From NCBI GenBank assembly GCA_947475315.1, contig CANJMY010000020.1:1-49243 (forward strand): a stretch of DNA of 49,243 nt, read 5' to 3'. The notes under the pieces are model-generated. The model saw only the letters and a program-made list of their open reading frames with translations, made no database searches and was not told the DNA's origin. The position numbers and the translations under genes are program-made. Of this stretch, positions 42,919 through 49,243 are shown piece by piece. Source of the DNA: Pseudomonadota bacterium (GTDB lineage: Bacteria > Myxococcota_A > UBA796 > GCA-2862545). The first letter of the stretch is position 1. Each line of letters opens with the position of its first letter.

Positions 42919-44588
42919 GCGACGAGGACGAGTCGCGGGCGCTCCCGGTGCGCGACCTGGAGGAGCGGATCCGCCCGGGCGCTGAGCGCGGCGCGAACCT
43001 GCTGACCACCGACGAGCTGGTTCTGATCGAGCACATGCTGGCGCTCGACGACGACGCGGCGCTTCTGCACACGCGGCTCTCGGGTCGTCAGCCGCGTGCC
43101 TTCCGCTGGCCAGAGCTGTCGCTGCCGGGCGTGGTCGATCGCGAGCGCGCGTTGGCGAAGCTGATCGACGCGGGCCTGGCGTCGGAGGACGTCGACTGGG
43201 AGACGCGCCTGGACGAGGCGACGGGCGACGTGCTCGCGGCGGGCTGCAAGCGGCTGGGGCTGCGGAGCTCGGGCGCGGTCGGGGTGCTGCGCGAGCGCCT
43301 CGCCGAGCAGGTCGATTGGGACGACGCGCGCTGGGTTCGGCTGCCTCACAAGGCGCTGGTGCGGCGCCTGGAGCAGTGGGCCACGCTGGATGCGTTCCCC
43401 GACCGCTCGACGCCGGTGCTGGAGCGGCTTGGGATCCGCAAGGCGGTGGCCTACGCGCGCACCGGTGGAGCTGCGATCTCGCCCACGCGCAAGGCGTGGG
43501 ACGCGTGGGAGGCGCTGGTCGACGACTGGGAGGAGCTGACGGTGGCGACCGCGCTGCGTGTGCTGACGTGGCCCGCGTGGCCGCCCGGTCGGCTGGATCT
43601 GCGGCGCGCGGTGGCGGAGCGGCTGATGCTCACCGCGCGGGAGCACGAGCGCGAGGGCGCGCTCGACGAGGCGCTCAAGCTGGTCGACGGGTTGATCGCG
43701 CGGGGCGCAGGCGGCGTGGACGCGGCGCTGCGCGCGGCGCTGCTTCGCGAGAAGAAGGGCGATCTGGCCGGCGCCCACGCAGTGCTCGTCGCCGCGGAGC
43801 CGTCGACGGTGGGGCCGGACCGCCTGGCGCTGCACCGCACCGGCCGTCGGATCGCCAGGAAGGTCGGCCGCGCCTGGCCACCCGACGCGCCGCTGATCGA
43901 GCCGGTCTCGCGCACGCTGGCGCTGACGCGGGTGGCGGTGGCGGGCGCGCGACCACGCTACGCCGCGGGCGACGGTCACGCGCACGTCGAGGAGGCCGTG
44001 TCGGCGAGGATCCAGGCGGCGGGGCGTCGCGTGATCTCCGCCGAGGGGCTGCTCTGGCACACCGTGATCGGCCTGCTGCTCGCGGATCTGATGTTCCTGC
44101 CGGTGGAGGGGCAGCTCCCGGTGCCGCGGCTGGTGGCGCCGCTCGACTGGGCGACTCCGTCGTTCGCGGCGCGGCGGGCAGGCGCGGTGTGGGCGCTGCT
44201 GGACGGGCTGAGGGCGGGCGAGGCGCGCGCGCGGATGGTCGACGCGTGGGCTCGCTACGAAGGCTGCGCGATCGCGGGCGTGTCGTGGGACGTGGCGCCC
44301 ATGGAGGACGTGATCGTCGCGGTGGAGGGCCTGGGGGCGGAGGCGCTCGTGGCGCTGGTGAGCGCGTGGCTGCGCGAAGGGCGCGCGGCGCGGGCGGGCC
44401 TGCCGGATCTGTGCGTGCTGCCGGGTGAGCCTGTGCACGTCGAGGGCCTCACGCCGACGCGATTGGGGTCAGGGACGCTGCTGGTCGAGGTGAAGGGCGA
44501 GACCGACACGCTGCGCGACGGGCAGCGCGTGTGGATCGATCGGATGGGGCAGGCGGGTGCGGCGATCGAGGTGTGGTGGGTCGGGTAG
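42915..44588 (+). CDS. FAN1-type nuclease (VRR-NUC domain)
   Basis: A 557-residue protein, the same length range as bacterial FAN1 (about 560). The N-terminal half is helical and includes ELVLIEHMLALDDDAALL and a SAP-like LGLRSSGAVGVLRERLAEQ. TPR-like helices lie about 200-320. The C-terminal nuclease region begins ISAEGLLWHTVIGLLLADLMF and ends with the VRR-NUC core: GLPDL (Asp498), LLVEVKGETDTLRDGQ (Glu525, Lys527, Gln537), the PD-(D/E)xK arrangement. FAN1 nucleases cut flap and branched DNA in crosslink repair; that function is by family. The ATG overlaps the EcsC-like stop by four bases. Confidence 0.87.
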   Translation: MSDEDESRALPVRDLEERIRPGAERGANLLTTDELVLIEHMLALDDDAALLHTRLSGRQPRAFRWPELSLPGVVDRERALAKLIDAGLASEDVDWETRLDEATGDVLAAGCKRLGLRSSGAVGVLRERLAEQVDWDDARWVRLPHKALVRRLEQWATLDAFPDRSTPVLERLGIRKAVAYARTGGAAISPTRKAWDAWEALVDDWEELTVATALRVLTWPAWPPGRLDLRRAVAERLMLTAREHEREGALDEALKLVDGLIARGAGGVDAALRAALLREKKGDLAGAHAVLVAAEPSTVGPDRLALHRTGRRIARKVGRAWPPDAPLIEPVSRTLALTRVAVAGARPRYAAGDGHAHVEEAVSARIQAAGRRVISAEGLLWHTVIGLLLADLMFLPVEGQLPVPRLVAPLDWATPSFAARRAGAVWALLDGLRAGEARARMVDAWARYEGCAIAGVSWDVAPMEDVIVAVEGLGAEALVALVSAWLREGRAARAGLPDLCVLPGEPVHVEGLTPTRLGSGTLLVEVKGETDTLRDGQRVWIDRMGQAGAAIEVWWVG

Positions 44589-44630
44589 GACGCCTCCTCT
44601 GCGATCCCGGAGACGCGCGCCCGCGGCCCG

Positions 44631-45308
44631 CTAGCTCTTGGGCGGCGCCGGGTCCTTCGGCAGTCGACCGAGGCGAATACGCGTGATGCCCATCGTGGCG
44701 AACGCCGCCGCCGCGATCGACGGCGCGAGCCACACGAACCACACCGGCAGCGGCGCGTCGTGCAGCACGAGCACGCCGACGGAGGTGGTGAGCGCGCCCG
44801 CGGACCCCGACATGGCGGAGACGTGCTGGGTGGCCCACGCGCCGGGCTCACTGGACGCCGAGTGCAGGCGATGCCACTCGCTGGCGGCCAGGATGAAGGT
44901 GCCGAACGCAAAGCCGATCAGGAAGATGATCGAGCCGGTGATGCCGTCCTTGCCGAACGCGCTGGAGCCCGCCGCGAACAATCCCAGCGCGCCCAACAGC
45001 ACGCCGATCAGCACCGTCCGATCCGTCGACGAGGGGCCGGAGCCGTCGCGTCGGCGCTCGATCTCGCGCTGCCCGCTCCAGCCCAACACCAGGGAGGTCA
45101 GTCCGATCACCATCAAGAAGAGGTCGCCGGACCACAGGAACACCGGCGTGGTCAGCGCCACGTCGGCGAGCAGGATGCGCGCGTAGAGGCGCCCGGCGCG
45201 CACGTGCGCGGGCGAGCCCTTGGTCGCCGTCGCGGCGACGATCGCCGCGAGGATCGCCGCACCACCTACCAGCCCATGGAAGATCTGGAGGAGGAGCCGC
45301 GCGTCCAT
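44631..45308 (-). CDS. Membrane protein, DUF2306-like
   Basis: A 225-residue protein with about seven hydrophobic segments, starting LLLQIFHGLVGGAAILAAIVA, then KGSPAHVRAGRLYARILLADV, an arrangement of His and Arg-Ala-Gly-Arg-Leu-Tyr seen in DUF2306-like membrane proteins. No enzymatic motif is visible. It lies three bases after the MreB-like gene on the same strand and is probably cotranscribed; the convergent FAN1-type gene ends 42 bases away. Confidence 0.65.
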   Translation of the reverse strand: MDARLLLQIFHGLVGGAAILAAIVAATATKGSPAHVRAGRLYARILLADVALTTPVFLWSGDLFLMVIGLTSLVLGWSGQREIERRRDGSGPSSTDRTVLIGVLLGALGLFAAGSSAFGKDGITGSIIFLIGFAFGTFILAASEWHRLHSASSEPGAWATQHVSAMSGSAGALTTSVGVLVLHDAPLPVWFVWLAPSIAAAAFATMGITRIRLGRLPKDPAPPKS

Positions 45309-45311
45309 GCT

Positions 45312-46334
45312 CTACGCGACCCGTCGAAGGGTGGCGGAGCCGTCCATCACGAGGCCCAAGCCGCGCGCGACGGCGCGATCGGGGGCGTCACCAGGGAGCA
45401 TGGCCAGGCCGGTGTCCGCGCGCAGCGCCGCGTCCAGGCCCGGGAGCAGGCTTCCGCCGCCGCACAGCAGCGCGCCGTGATCGACCACGTCGGCGGCGAT
45501 CTCGCGGGGGGTGAGCTCCAGCACGCGACGGATGCCCGCGCCAATCGCCGCGGCGGGCTCGCGCAGCACGGCGGCGATCGCCTCACCGTCCAGCTCGACC
45601 GAGCGGGGGATGCCGCGGCGCAGGCAGCGGCCGGCGGCGTGGGCGCGGCGCGAGCGCGGGGTGCCGACCGCGCCGAGCTCCAGCTTCATGCGCTCTGCGG
45701 TGGGCTGGCCGACCAGGACCGCGTGTTCGCGCTTGAGCAGGCGCACGATCGCGCCGTCGAACACGTCGCCGCCGATGTCGAGCACGGTCGAGGCGATCAC
45801 CTCATTGAGGCAGACCACGGCGATGCCGGTGGTGCCTGCGCCGATGTCGATCAGCAGGTGGGCGGCCGACGCGTCCATGGACAGGCCGGACCCGAGCGCC
45901 GCAGCGATAGGCTGGGGCAGGTGCGTGACCTCGCGCGCGCCGACCGCGGTGCACAGGTCGCCGAGCGAGCGGACGACGGCGTCCGGCGCCCCGTGGGGCA
46001 TGCCGATCAGCATCCGCGGGCGGATCCAATTGCTCCGGCCATGCAGCGATTGCACGTAGTGCTGGACCAGCGCGACCGCGAGATCCGGCTCGGCCAAGCG
46101 CCCTGCGCGCACCGGGCGGATCGCCTGCACGCCGCTGGGGGTTCGGCCGATCAGCGCCGCCGCGTCATCTCCGAGCGCGATCAGCTCCCGCCGGCCCGAA
46201 CGGTGCGTGCGCGTCGCCACGACCGTGGGCACGTCCACCACGACGCCGGCGCCACGCATGTGGATCCGCGTCCGGGCCGAGCCAAGGTCGAGTGCCAAGT
46301 CCTGCGAGAACAGGCCGATCAACGATCCGATCAT
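45312..46334 (-). CDS. MreB-like actin-family protein
   Basis: A 340-residue actin-fold protein. The MreB pattern is clear: phosphate-1 loop DLALDLGSARTRI (residues 12-24), phosphate-2 IDIGAGTTGIAV, VLDIGGDVFDGAIV, LVGQPTAERMKLELG, LTPREIAADVVDHGALLCGGGSLLPGLD. Typical MreB has DLGTANT and IPSVVA; here the first loop reads DLGSART and PTVVATRTHRSGR. MreB filaments guide cell-wall synthesis, but no mreC, mreD or rodA is nearby and the sequence looks divergent, so this is probably a paralogue. ATG at 46334. It is followed by a membrane-protein gene three bases downstream. Confidence 0.87.
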   Translation of the reverse strand: MIGSLIGLFSQDLALDLGSARTRIHMRGAGVVVDVPTVVATRTHRSGRRELIALGDDAAALIGRTPSGVQAIRPVRAGRLAEPDLAVALVQHYVQSLHGRSNWIRPRMLIGMPHGAPDAVVRSLGDLCTAVGAREVTHLPQPIAAALGSGLSMDASAAHLLIDIGAGTTGIAVVCLNEVIASTVLDIGGDVFDGAIVRLLKREHAVLVGQPTAERMKLELGAVGTPRSRRAHAAGRCLRRGIPRSVELDGEAIAAVLREPAAAIGAGIRRVLELTPREIAADVVDHGALLCGGGSLLPGLDAALRADTGLAMLPGDAPDRAVARGLGLVMDGSATLRRVA

Positions 46335-46415
46335 GCAACATCCGAAGCAGCGGGGCGGGGAGCCGCGCGAGCGTCGTAGGGGGCGCGTGGGGGACACGCG
46401 CGGGAAGGTATGGCC

Positions 46416-46445
46416 AGTGTACCGCGTTGTAGGCCTCGGACGCAA
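46416..46445 (-). promoter_or_regulatory. Possible promoter of the MreB-like gene
   Basis: On the minus strand TTGCGT (46445-46440), 18 bases, TACACT (46421-46416), giving a leader of about 75 bases before the ATG at 46334. Confidence 0.4.
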
Positions 46446-46522
46446 TGTCTGCGTCGTCGGATCCGCGGACCTGCAACGGCCGGGGCGCGCGGTTACCAGG
46501 GCGGTCTGGGAGGGCCTCCATC

Positions 46523-47341
46523 ATGTCATCACGCACCCGCCTGCTCGCCGCCGCGCTCGGCGTCGCCACGCTGGCGATCGCCTGCACCAAGGTCCCATAC
46601 ACGGATCGCAAGCAGTTCAACGTGATCCCCAAGGGGACGATGAACGCCATGGGCAAGTCCGCCTACAAGGACGAGCTCGCCAAGGCCACGGTGATCGGCA
46701 GCGGCGCGGACGTCGATCGCCTGCACCGCGTCGGTCGCCGCATCGCGGACCGGGCCGACGAGCCGGACTTCGCCTGGGAGAACAACCTCATCCGCAGCGA
46801 CGACATCAACGCGTGGTGCCTGCCCGGCGGCTACATCGGCTTCTACAGCGGCATCCTGCCCGTGCTCCAGTCCGAGGCCGGGATGGCCTTTGTCATGGGC
46901 CACGAGGTCGGCCACGCGATCGCGCACCACGGCGCCGAGCGCATGAGCGAGCAGCTGGGCGTCGCGGGGGCCTTGAGCCTGATCGACCTCGCGCTCTCGG
47001 GTTCGGGCAAGCTCAACAAGGGTCAGCACGAGGCGGTCATGGCCGCGCTGGGCTTGGGGGCCGAGTACGGCATCGCGCTCCCGTTCTCCCGCGCCCAAGA
47101 GAAGGAGGCGGACGTCATCGGCATCATGCTGATGGCGGAGGCCGGCTACCCGCCCAAGGAGTCGATCGAGATCTGGGACCGGATGAGCAAGGTGGCCGGT
47201 AAGGGGCCGCCCGCCTTCCTCTCGACGCACCCGGCCAACGCCGCCCGCCAGGACAACCTCCGCGAGTGGATGCCGCAGGCCCGCAAGAAGTACGAGCGCC
47301 ACCAGCGGGAGGGCGAGGACCCCCTCAAGGTCATCTGGTAG
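46523..47341 (+). CDS. M48-family metalloprotease lipoprotein
   Basis: A 272-residue lipoprotein (lipobox AIAC, Cys21). Zinc site HEVGHAIAHH (His127, Glu128, His131) and EKEAD at 193-197 give the M48 HExxH/ExxxD pattern. A WCLPGGYIGFYSGIL block precedes it, as in the LoiP/BepA-like and Oma1-like periplasmic proteases that degrade misfolded outer-membrane proteins. No membrane domain is present, unlike HtpX. The ATG at 46523 gives the lipoprotein signal; GGGAGG lies about ten bases upstream. Probably periplasmic quality control, shared in theme with the following PpiD-like gene. Confidence 0.92.
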   Translation: MSSRTRLLAAALGVATLAIACTKVPYTDRKQFNVIPKGTMNAMGKSAYKDELAKATVIGSGADVDRLHRVGRRIADRADEPDFAWENNLIRSDDINAWCLPGGYIGFYSGILPVLQSEAGMAFVMGHEVGHAIAHHGAERMSEQLGVAGALSLIDLALSGSGKLNKGQHEAVMAALGLGAEYGIALPFSRAQEKEADVIGIMLMAEAGYPPKESIEIWDRMSKVAGKGPPAFLSTHPANAARQDNLREWMPQARKKYERHQREGEDPLKVIW

Positions 47342-47364
47342 CCCTGGCCGCTTGCTGGCCAGGG
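47342..47364 (+). terminator. Hairpin directly after the M48 protease stop codon
   Basis: CCCTGGCC, loop GCTTGCT, GGCCAGGG: a perfect 8-bp stem starting at the base after the stop. No T-run follows, so termination would be weak. Its loop contains the TTGCTG box suggested for the next promoter, so both readings cannot both be strong. Confidence 0.4.
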
Positions 47365-47380
47365 ATCGGCGGCATACTCG
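47352..47380 (+). promoter_or_regulatory. Weak promoter candidate for ppiD-like gene
   Basis: TTGCTG (47352-47357), 17 bases, TACTCG (47375-47380), 22 bases before the ATG. Low confidence because the first box falls in a terminator-like hairpin loop. Confidence 0.22.
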
Positions 47381-47401
47381 CGCCCGGTCGTGGGAGCGTT
47401 C

Positions 47402-48880
47402 ATGTCCTCCGTTCTTGAGAAGCTGCGCACCGGAAGTGACTCGACGATCATGCAGGTCGTGTTCGCGGCCGTCGTGATCTCGTTCGTCGGTTGGGGCGTT
47501 GGCAACAAGGGCGGGTCCCAGACGGACACCGTCGCCACCGTCAACGGCGAGGCCATCAACGGCATCGACTTCGCGCGAGAGTACCGCGCGGAGGAGCAGC
47601 GCGCGTCGCAGCGCAGCCAGGGCGGCCTCACGGACGACATGCGCGCCGAACTGCGTGAGAAGGTCACGGAAGGCCTGATCCGCAAGCACGCGCTCGCACA
47701 GGAGGCCCGTCGCCTGGGGCTGGAGGTCTCTACCGCTGAGATCGCCCAGAGCCTGCTCGGCTTCACCTTCCTGCTCGACGACCAGAAGCAGTTCGACAAG
47801 AAGGCGTACGAGGACTACCTCCGCCGAATTGGACAGACGCGGGCCAATTTCGAAGAGTCCCTCCGCTTGGAGTTGCTCATCCAGAAGCTCCAGTCGCTGA
47901 TGATGCTCGGCGCCAGCGTGAGCGAGCCCGCCATCCAGCGCGACTGGATCGAGGGCCACACCAAGGTCGACATCACCTACGTCCGCGTTCGCGCCAGCGC
48001 GTTCACCGAGCAGATCAACCCGGACGACGCCACGCTCGCCAAGTACGCGGATGAGCACAAGGACACCGTCCAGGCCCGCTACGACCAGGACTTTTCGCGC
48101 CTCTACGACAAGCCCGAGCTGGTCAACGCGCGCATGATCCGCCTCGGCGTGGCGCAGGACGGCCTCGGCGTCGCCGAGCTCAAGACCCGCATGGAGAAGG
48201 CCAAGGCCGAGATCGACGCCGGCGCCGACTTCGGCGACGTCGCGAAGAAGTGGTCTGAGGACCCCTCCGCGGTCGACGGCGGCCTGCAGTCCGATCTGGC
48301 CGTCCCGCAGCTCGCCACCGCCGTGGGTGACGCCCTCCGCGCGCTTCAGCCTGGCCAACTCTCGGCCGTCCTGGTCGGCGACACGGACGTCCGCCTCTAC
48401 AAGCTCGAGACCCGCACGCCCGCTCACACTGTGCCCATCGACGAGGTCCGCAAGGAGATCGCCCTGGCCCTGCTGCGTGACGAGCAGGCCCCGACCAAGG
48501 CCAAGGAGTTCGCCGAGGGAACGCTCCTGACCCAGTGGAAGCAGGCCGGCGCGCCCCCCGCGGCCGCCCTTGAGCCGCTCCGCCTCGACATCGACACCAC
48601 CGGCCTCGTCGCTGTCGGCGACCCGGGCGGCCTCATGGCCCCCCCGGAAGACATGATGAAGGCCGCCCGCGACGCCGCCGTCGGCACCGTCCTCGGCCAA
48701 GCCTTCGAGCGCGAAGGCACCTACTGGGTCGGCGCGGTCACCAACCGCCAGGACGCCGACATGGCCGAGTTCACGCGCGACGCGGACACCATCCGTGAGC
48801 AGGCGCTGTGGACGCAGCGTGGCGGGTTCGTGCAGGCTTGGATGGCGGACGTGGTGGCTCGCGCGAAGGTGACCAAGTAG
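47402..48880 (+). CDS. PpiD/SurA-like periplasmic foldase
   Basis: A 492-residue inner-membrane-anchored protein of the PpiD/SurA-N family. One helix (VVFAAVVISFVGWGVG, about residues 17-32) is followed by the SurA_N-type region, TVATVNGEAINGIDFAREYR, and coiled helical segments. A parvulin-like peptidyl-prolyl isomerase domain is suggested near residues 255-350 (AGADFGDVAKKWSEDPSAVDGG), a family hallmark. PpiD chaperones newly exported proteins at the translocon. The ATG at 47402 has GGGAG five bases upstream; GTG at 47390 is an alternative. A good terminator follows nine bases after the stop. Confidence 0.9.
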   Translation: MSSVLEKLRTGSDSTIMQVVFAAVVISFVGWGVGNKGGSQTDTVATVNGEAINGIDFAREYRAEEQRASQRSQGGLTDDMRAELREKVTEGLIRKHALAQEARRLGLEVSTAEIAQSLLGFTFLLDDQKQFDKKAYEDYLRRIGQTRANFEESLRLELLIQKLQSLMMLGASVSEPAIQRDWIEGHTKVDITYVRVRASAFTEQINPDDATLAKYADEHKDTVQARYDQDFSRLYDKPELVNARMIRLGVAQDGLGVAELKTRMEKAKAEIDAGADFGDVAKKWSEDPSAVDGGLQSDLAVPQLATAVGDALRALQPGQLSAVLVGDTDVRLYKLETRTPAHTVPIDEVRKEIALALLRDEQAPTKAKEFAEGTLLTQWKQAGAPPAAALEPLRLDIDTTGLVAVGDPGGLMAPPEDMMKAARDAAVGTVLGQAFEREGTYWVGAVTNRQDADMAEFTRDADTIREQALWTQRGGFVQAWMADVVARAKVTK

Positions 48881-48888
48881 TTCTTCGT

Positions 48889-48922
48889 CCGATCCTGTAG
48901 GGCACTGGCGGATCGGGGTTTT
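48889..48922 (+). terminator. Rho-independent terminator of the ppiD-like gene
   Basis: CCGATCC (48889-48895), a 14-base loop, GGATCGG (48910-48916), then GGTTTT. A perfect 7-bp stem with a short T-run, just after the stop codon. Confidence 0.72.
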
Positions 48923-48982
48923 GCAGGCCCGGTCTGCGGCGCACCCTGCGGGTGGGGCTGAGTTGCGCAGACCCGGCCTGCG

Positions 48983-49106
48983 GCTCGCCGCTCGGGCCGG
49001 GCACCCCCTAGAACGGGCCCGAAGGCGCGATTCCCTCACGGGTCGGCCTGCGGCGCGTCGCTCGCCGCTCAGGCCGGGCACCCCCTAGAACGGGCCCGAA
49101 GGCGCG
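48983..49106. repeat. Two 47-bp direct repeats (one mismatch)
   Basis: Copies at 48983-49029 and 49060-49106 differ only at 48994/49071 (G versus A) and lie 77 bases apart. Each contains ACCCCCTAGAACGGGCCCGAAG, including the palindrome CGGGCCCG. The function is unknown; this is reminiscent of dispersed intergenic repeats. Confidence 0.85.
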
Positions 49107-49156
49107 CCTTGGATCGTCGGCGGCGCCCGGCTCCGACTTGGCCTGATCGTCGGGGC

Positions 49157-49194
49157 TGCGCGCGCACGGACCTTTAACGGTCCGCACGCGCGCA
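49157..49194. repeat. Long imperfect hairpin
   Basis: Arms TGCGCGCGCACGGACC and GGTCCGCACGCGCGCA pair with two mismatches around a six-base loop TTTAAC. No T-run follows. It could be an attenuator-like structure or part of the repeat region. Confidence 0.5.
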
Positions 49195-49243
49195 CCCCGC
49201 CGCGGCCAGTCTGCGCCTGACGTCGTCGCAGGGGCGGCGCGCC

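Larger units (their letters stand above)
48923..49243. other. Non-coding right end
   Basis: No convincing gene on either strand. The stretch holds Gly/Arg-rich GC repeats (CGGCCTGCGGC recurs near 48974 and 49043), a 47-bp direct repeat and a 38-base imperfect hairpin, and looks like intergenic repeat DNA. Confidence 0.6.

Noticed and set aside
46529..49081. Long minus-strand open frame opposite the M48 and PpiD-like genes
   Set aside because: It runs through both well-supported plus-strand genes and the terminator; its composition is typical of antisense frames.
48983..49106. CRISPR array
   Set aside because: Only two repeat copies, 47 bases long, with a spacer of about 30 bases; no cas genes nearby.

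Overview
This is a GC-rich (roughly 70%), gene-dense bacterial chromosome segment. Lipoproteins with Asp-rich linkers, a C-terminal tail resembling the MYXO-CTERM sorting signal, myxobacteria-style outer-membrane barrels, a von Willebrand (VWA) lipoprotein cluster resembling gliding-motility envelope genes, and frequent GTG/TTG starts all point to a member of the Myxococcota (former Deltaproteobacteria). I cannot place it to genus. No rRNA, CRISPR array, insertion sequence or phage gene was seen. Most content is housekeeping and cell-envelope genes.

Layout. 1-8 kb: the start of a short-chain dehydrogenase, two small membrane proteins, a cyanophycinase-like lipoprotein that lacks its catalytic residues, a VWA lipoprotein, a GT-C-like membrane protein and a 14-repeat RCC1-like lipoprotein. 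8-12.4 kb (minus): murA, trmJ and an Hsp70 without the usual helical lid. 12.4-27.8 kb (minus): a long run of tightly coupled genes. In transcription order it holds a YbjN-like protein, a bactofilin-like protein, a VWA lipoprotein, an outer-membrane barrel, a TPR protein, an M16 protease, hemW, dnaJ, an LpoA-like binding protein, thiL and two CorC/CNNM transporters. Most junctions from the barrel gene onward are 4-base stop/start overlaps. 27.9-33 kb (plus): aroK, aroB, a lipoprotein, a TPR protein, aroQ, accB and accC, followed by a convergent tRNA-Gly(CCC).

33-38.8 kb: a surface lipoprotein joining collagen-like, L-domain-like, thrombospondin type 3 and C-type-lectin segments, a strong terminator, a MYXO-CTERM-like protein, and a sulfatase-fold/TPR lipoprotein. 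38.9-42.1 kb (minus): tolQ-tolR-tolA-tolB without pal. 42.2-44.6 kb (plus): an EcsC-like gene coupled to a FAN1-type nuclease gene. 44.6-46.3 kb (minus): a membrane protein and an MreB paralogue. 46.5-48.9 kb (plus): an M48 protease lipoprotein and a PpiD/SurA-like foldase, then a terminator and a 363-base non-coding end carrying a 47-bp direct repeat.

How the genes may work together: the shikimate genes (aroK, aroB, aroQ) share a strand and probably a transcript with acetyl-CoA carboxylase subunits. The Tol genes, the LpoA-like protein, PpiD, M48 and M16 proteases, the barrel, VWA and TPR proteins and several lipoproteins make this largely an envelope-biogenesis neighbourhood. The most interesting candidates are the TPR/barrel/VWA/bactofilin-like cluster as a possible trans-envelope assembly, the lid-less Hsp70, and the cyanophycinase-like pseudoenzyme.
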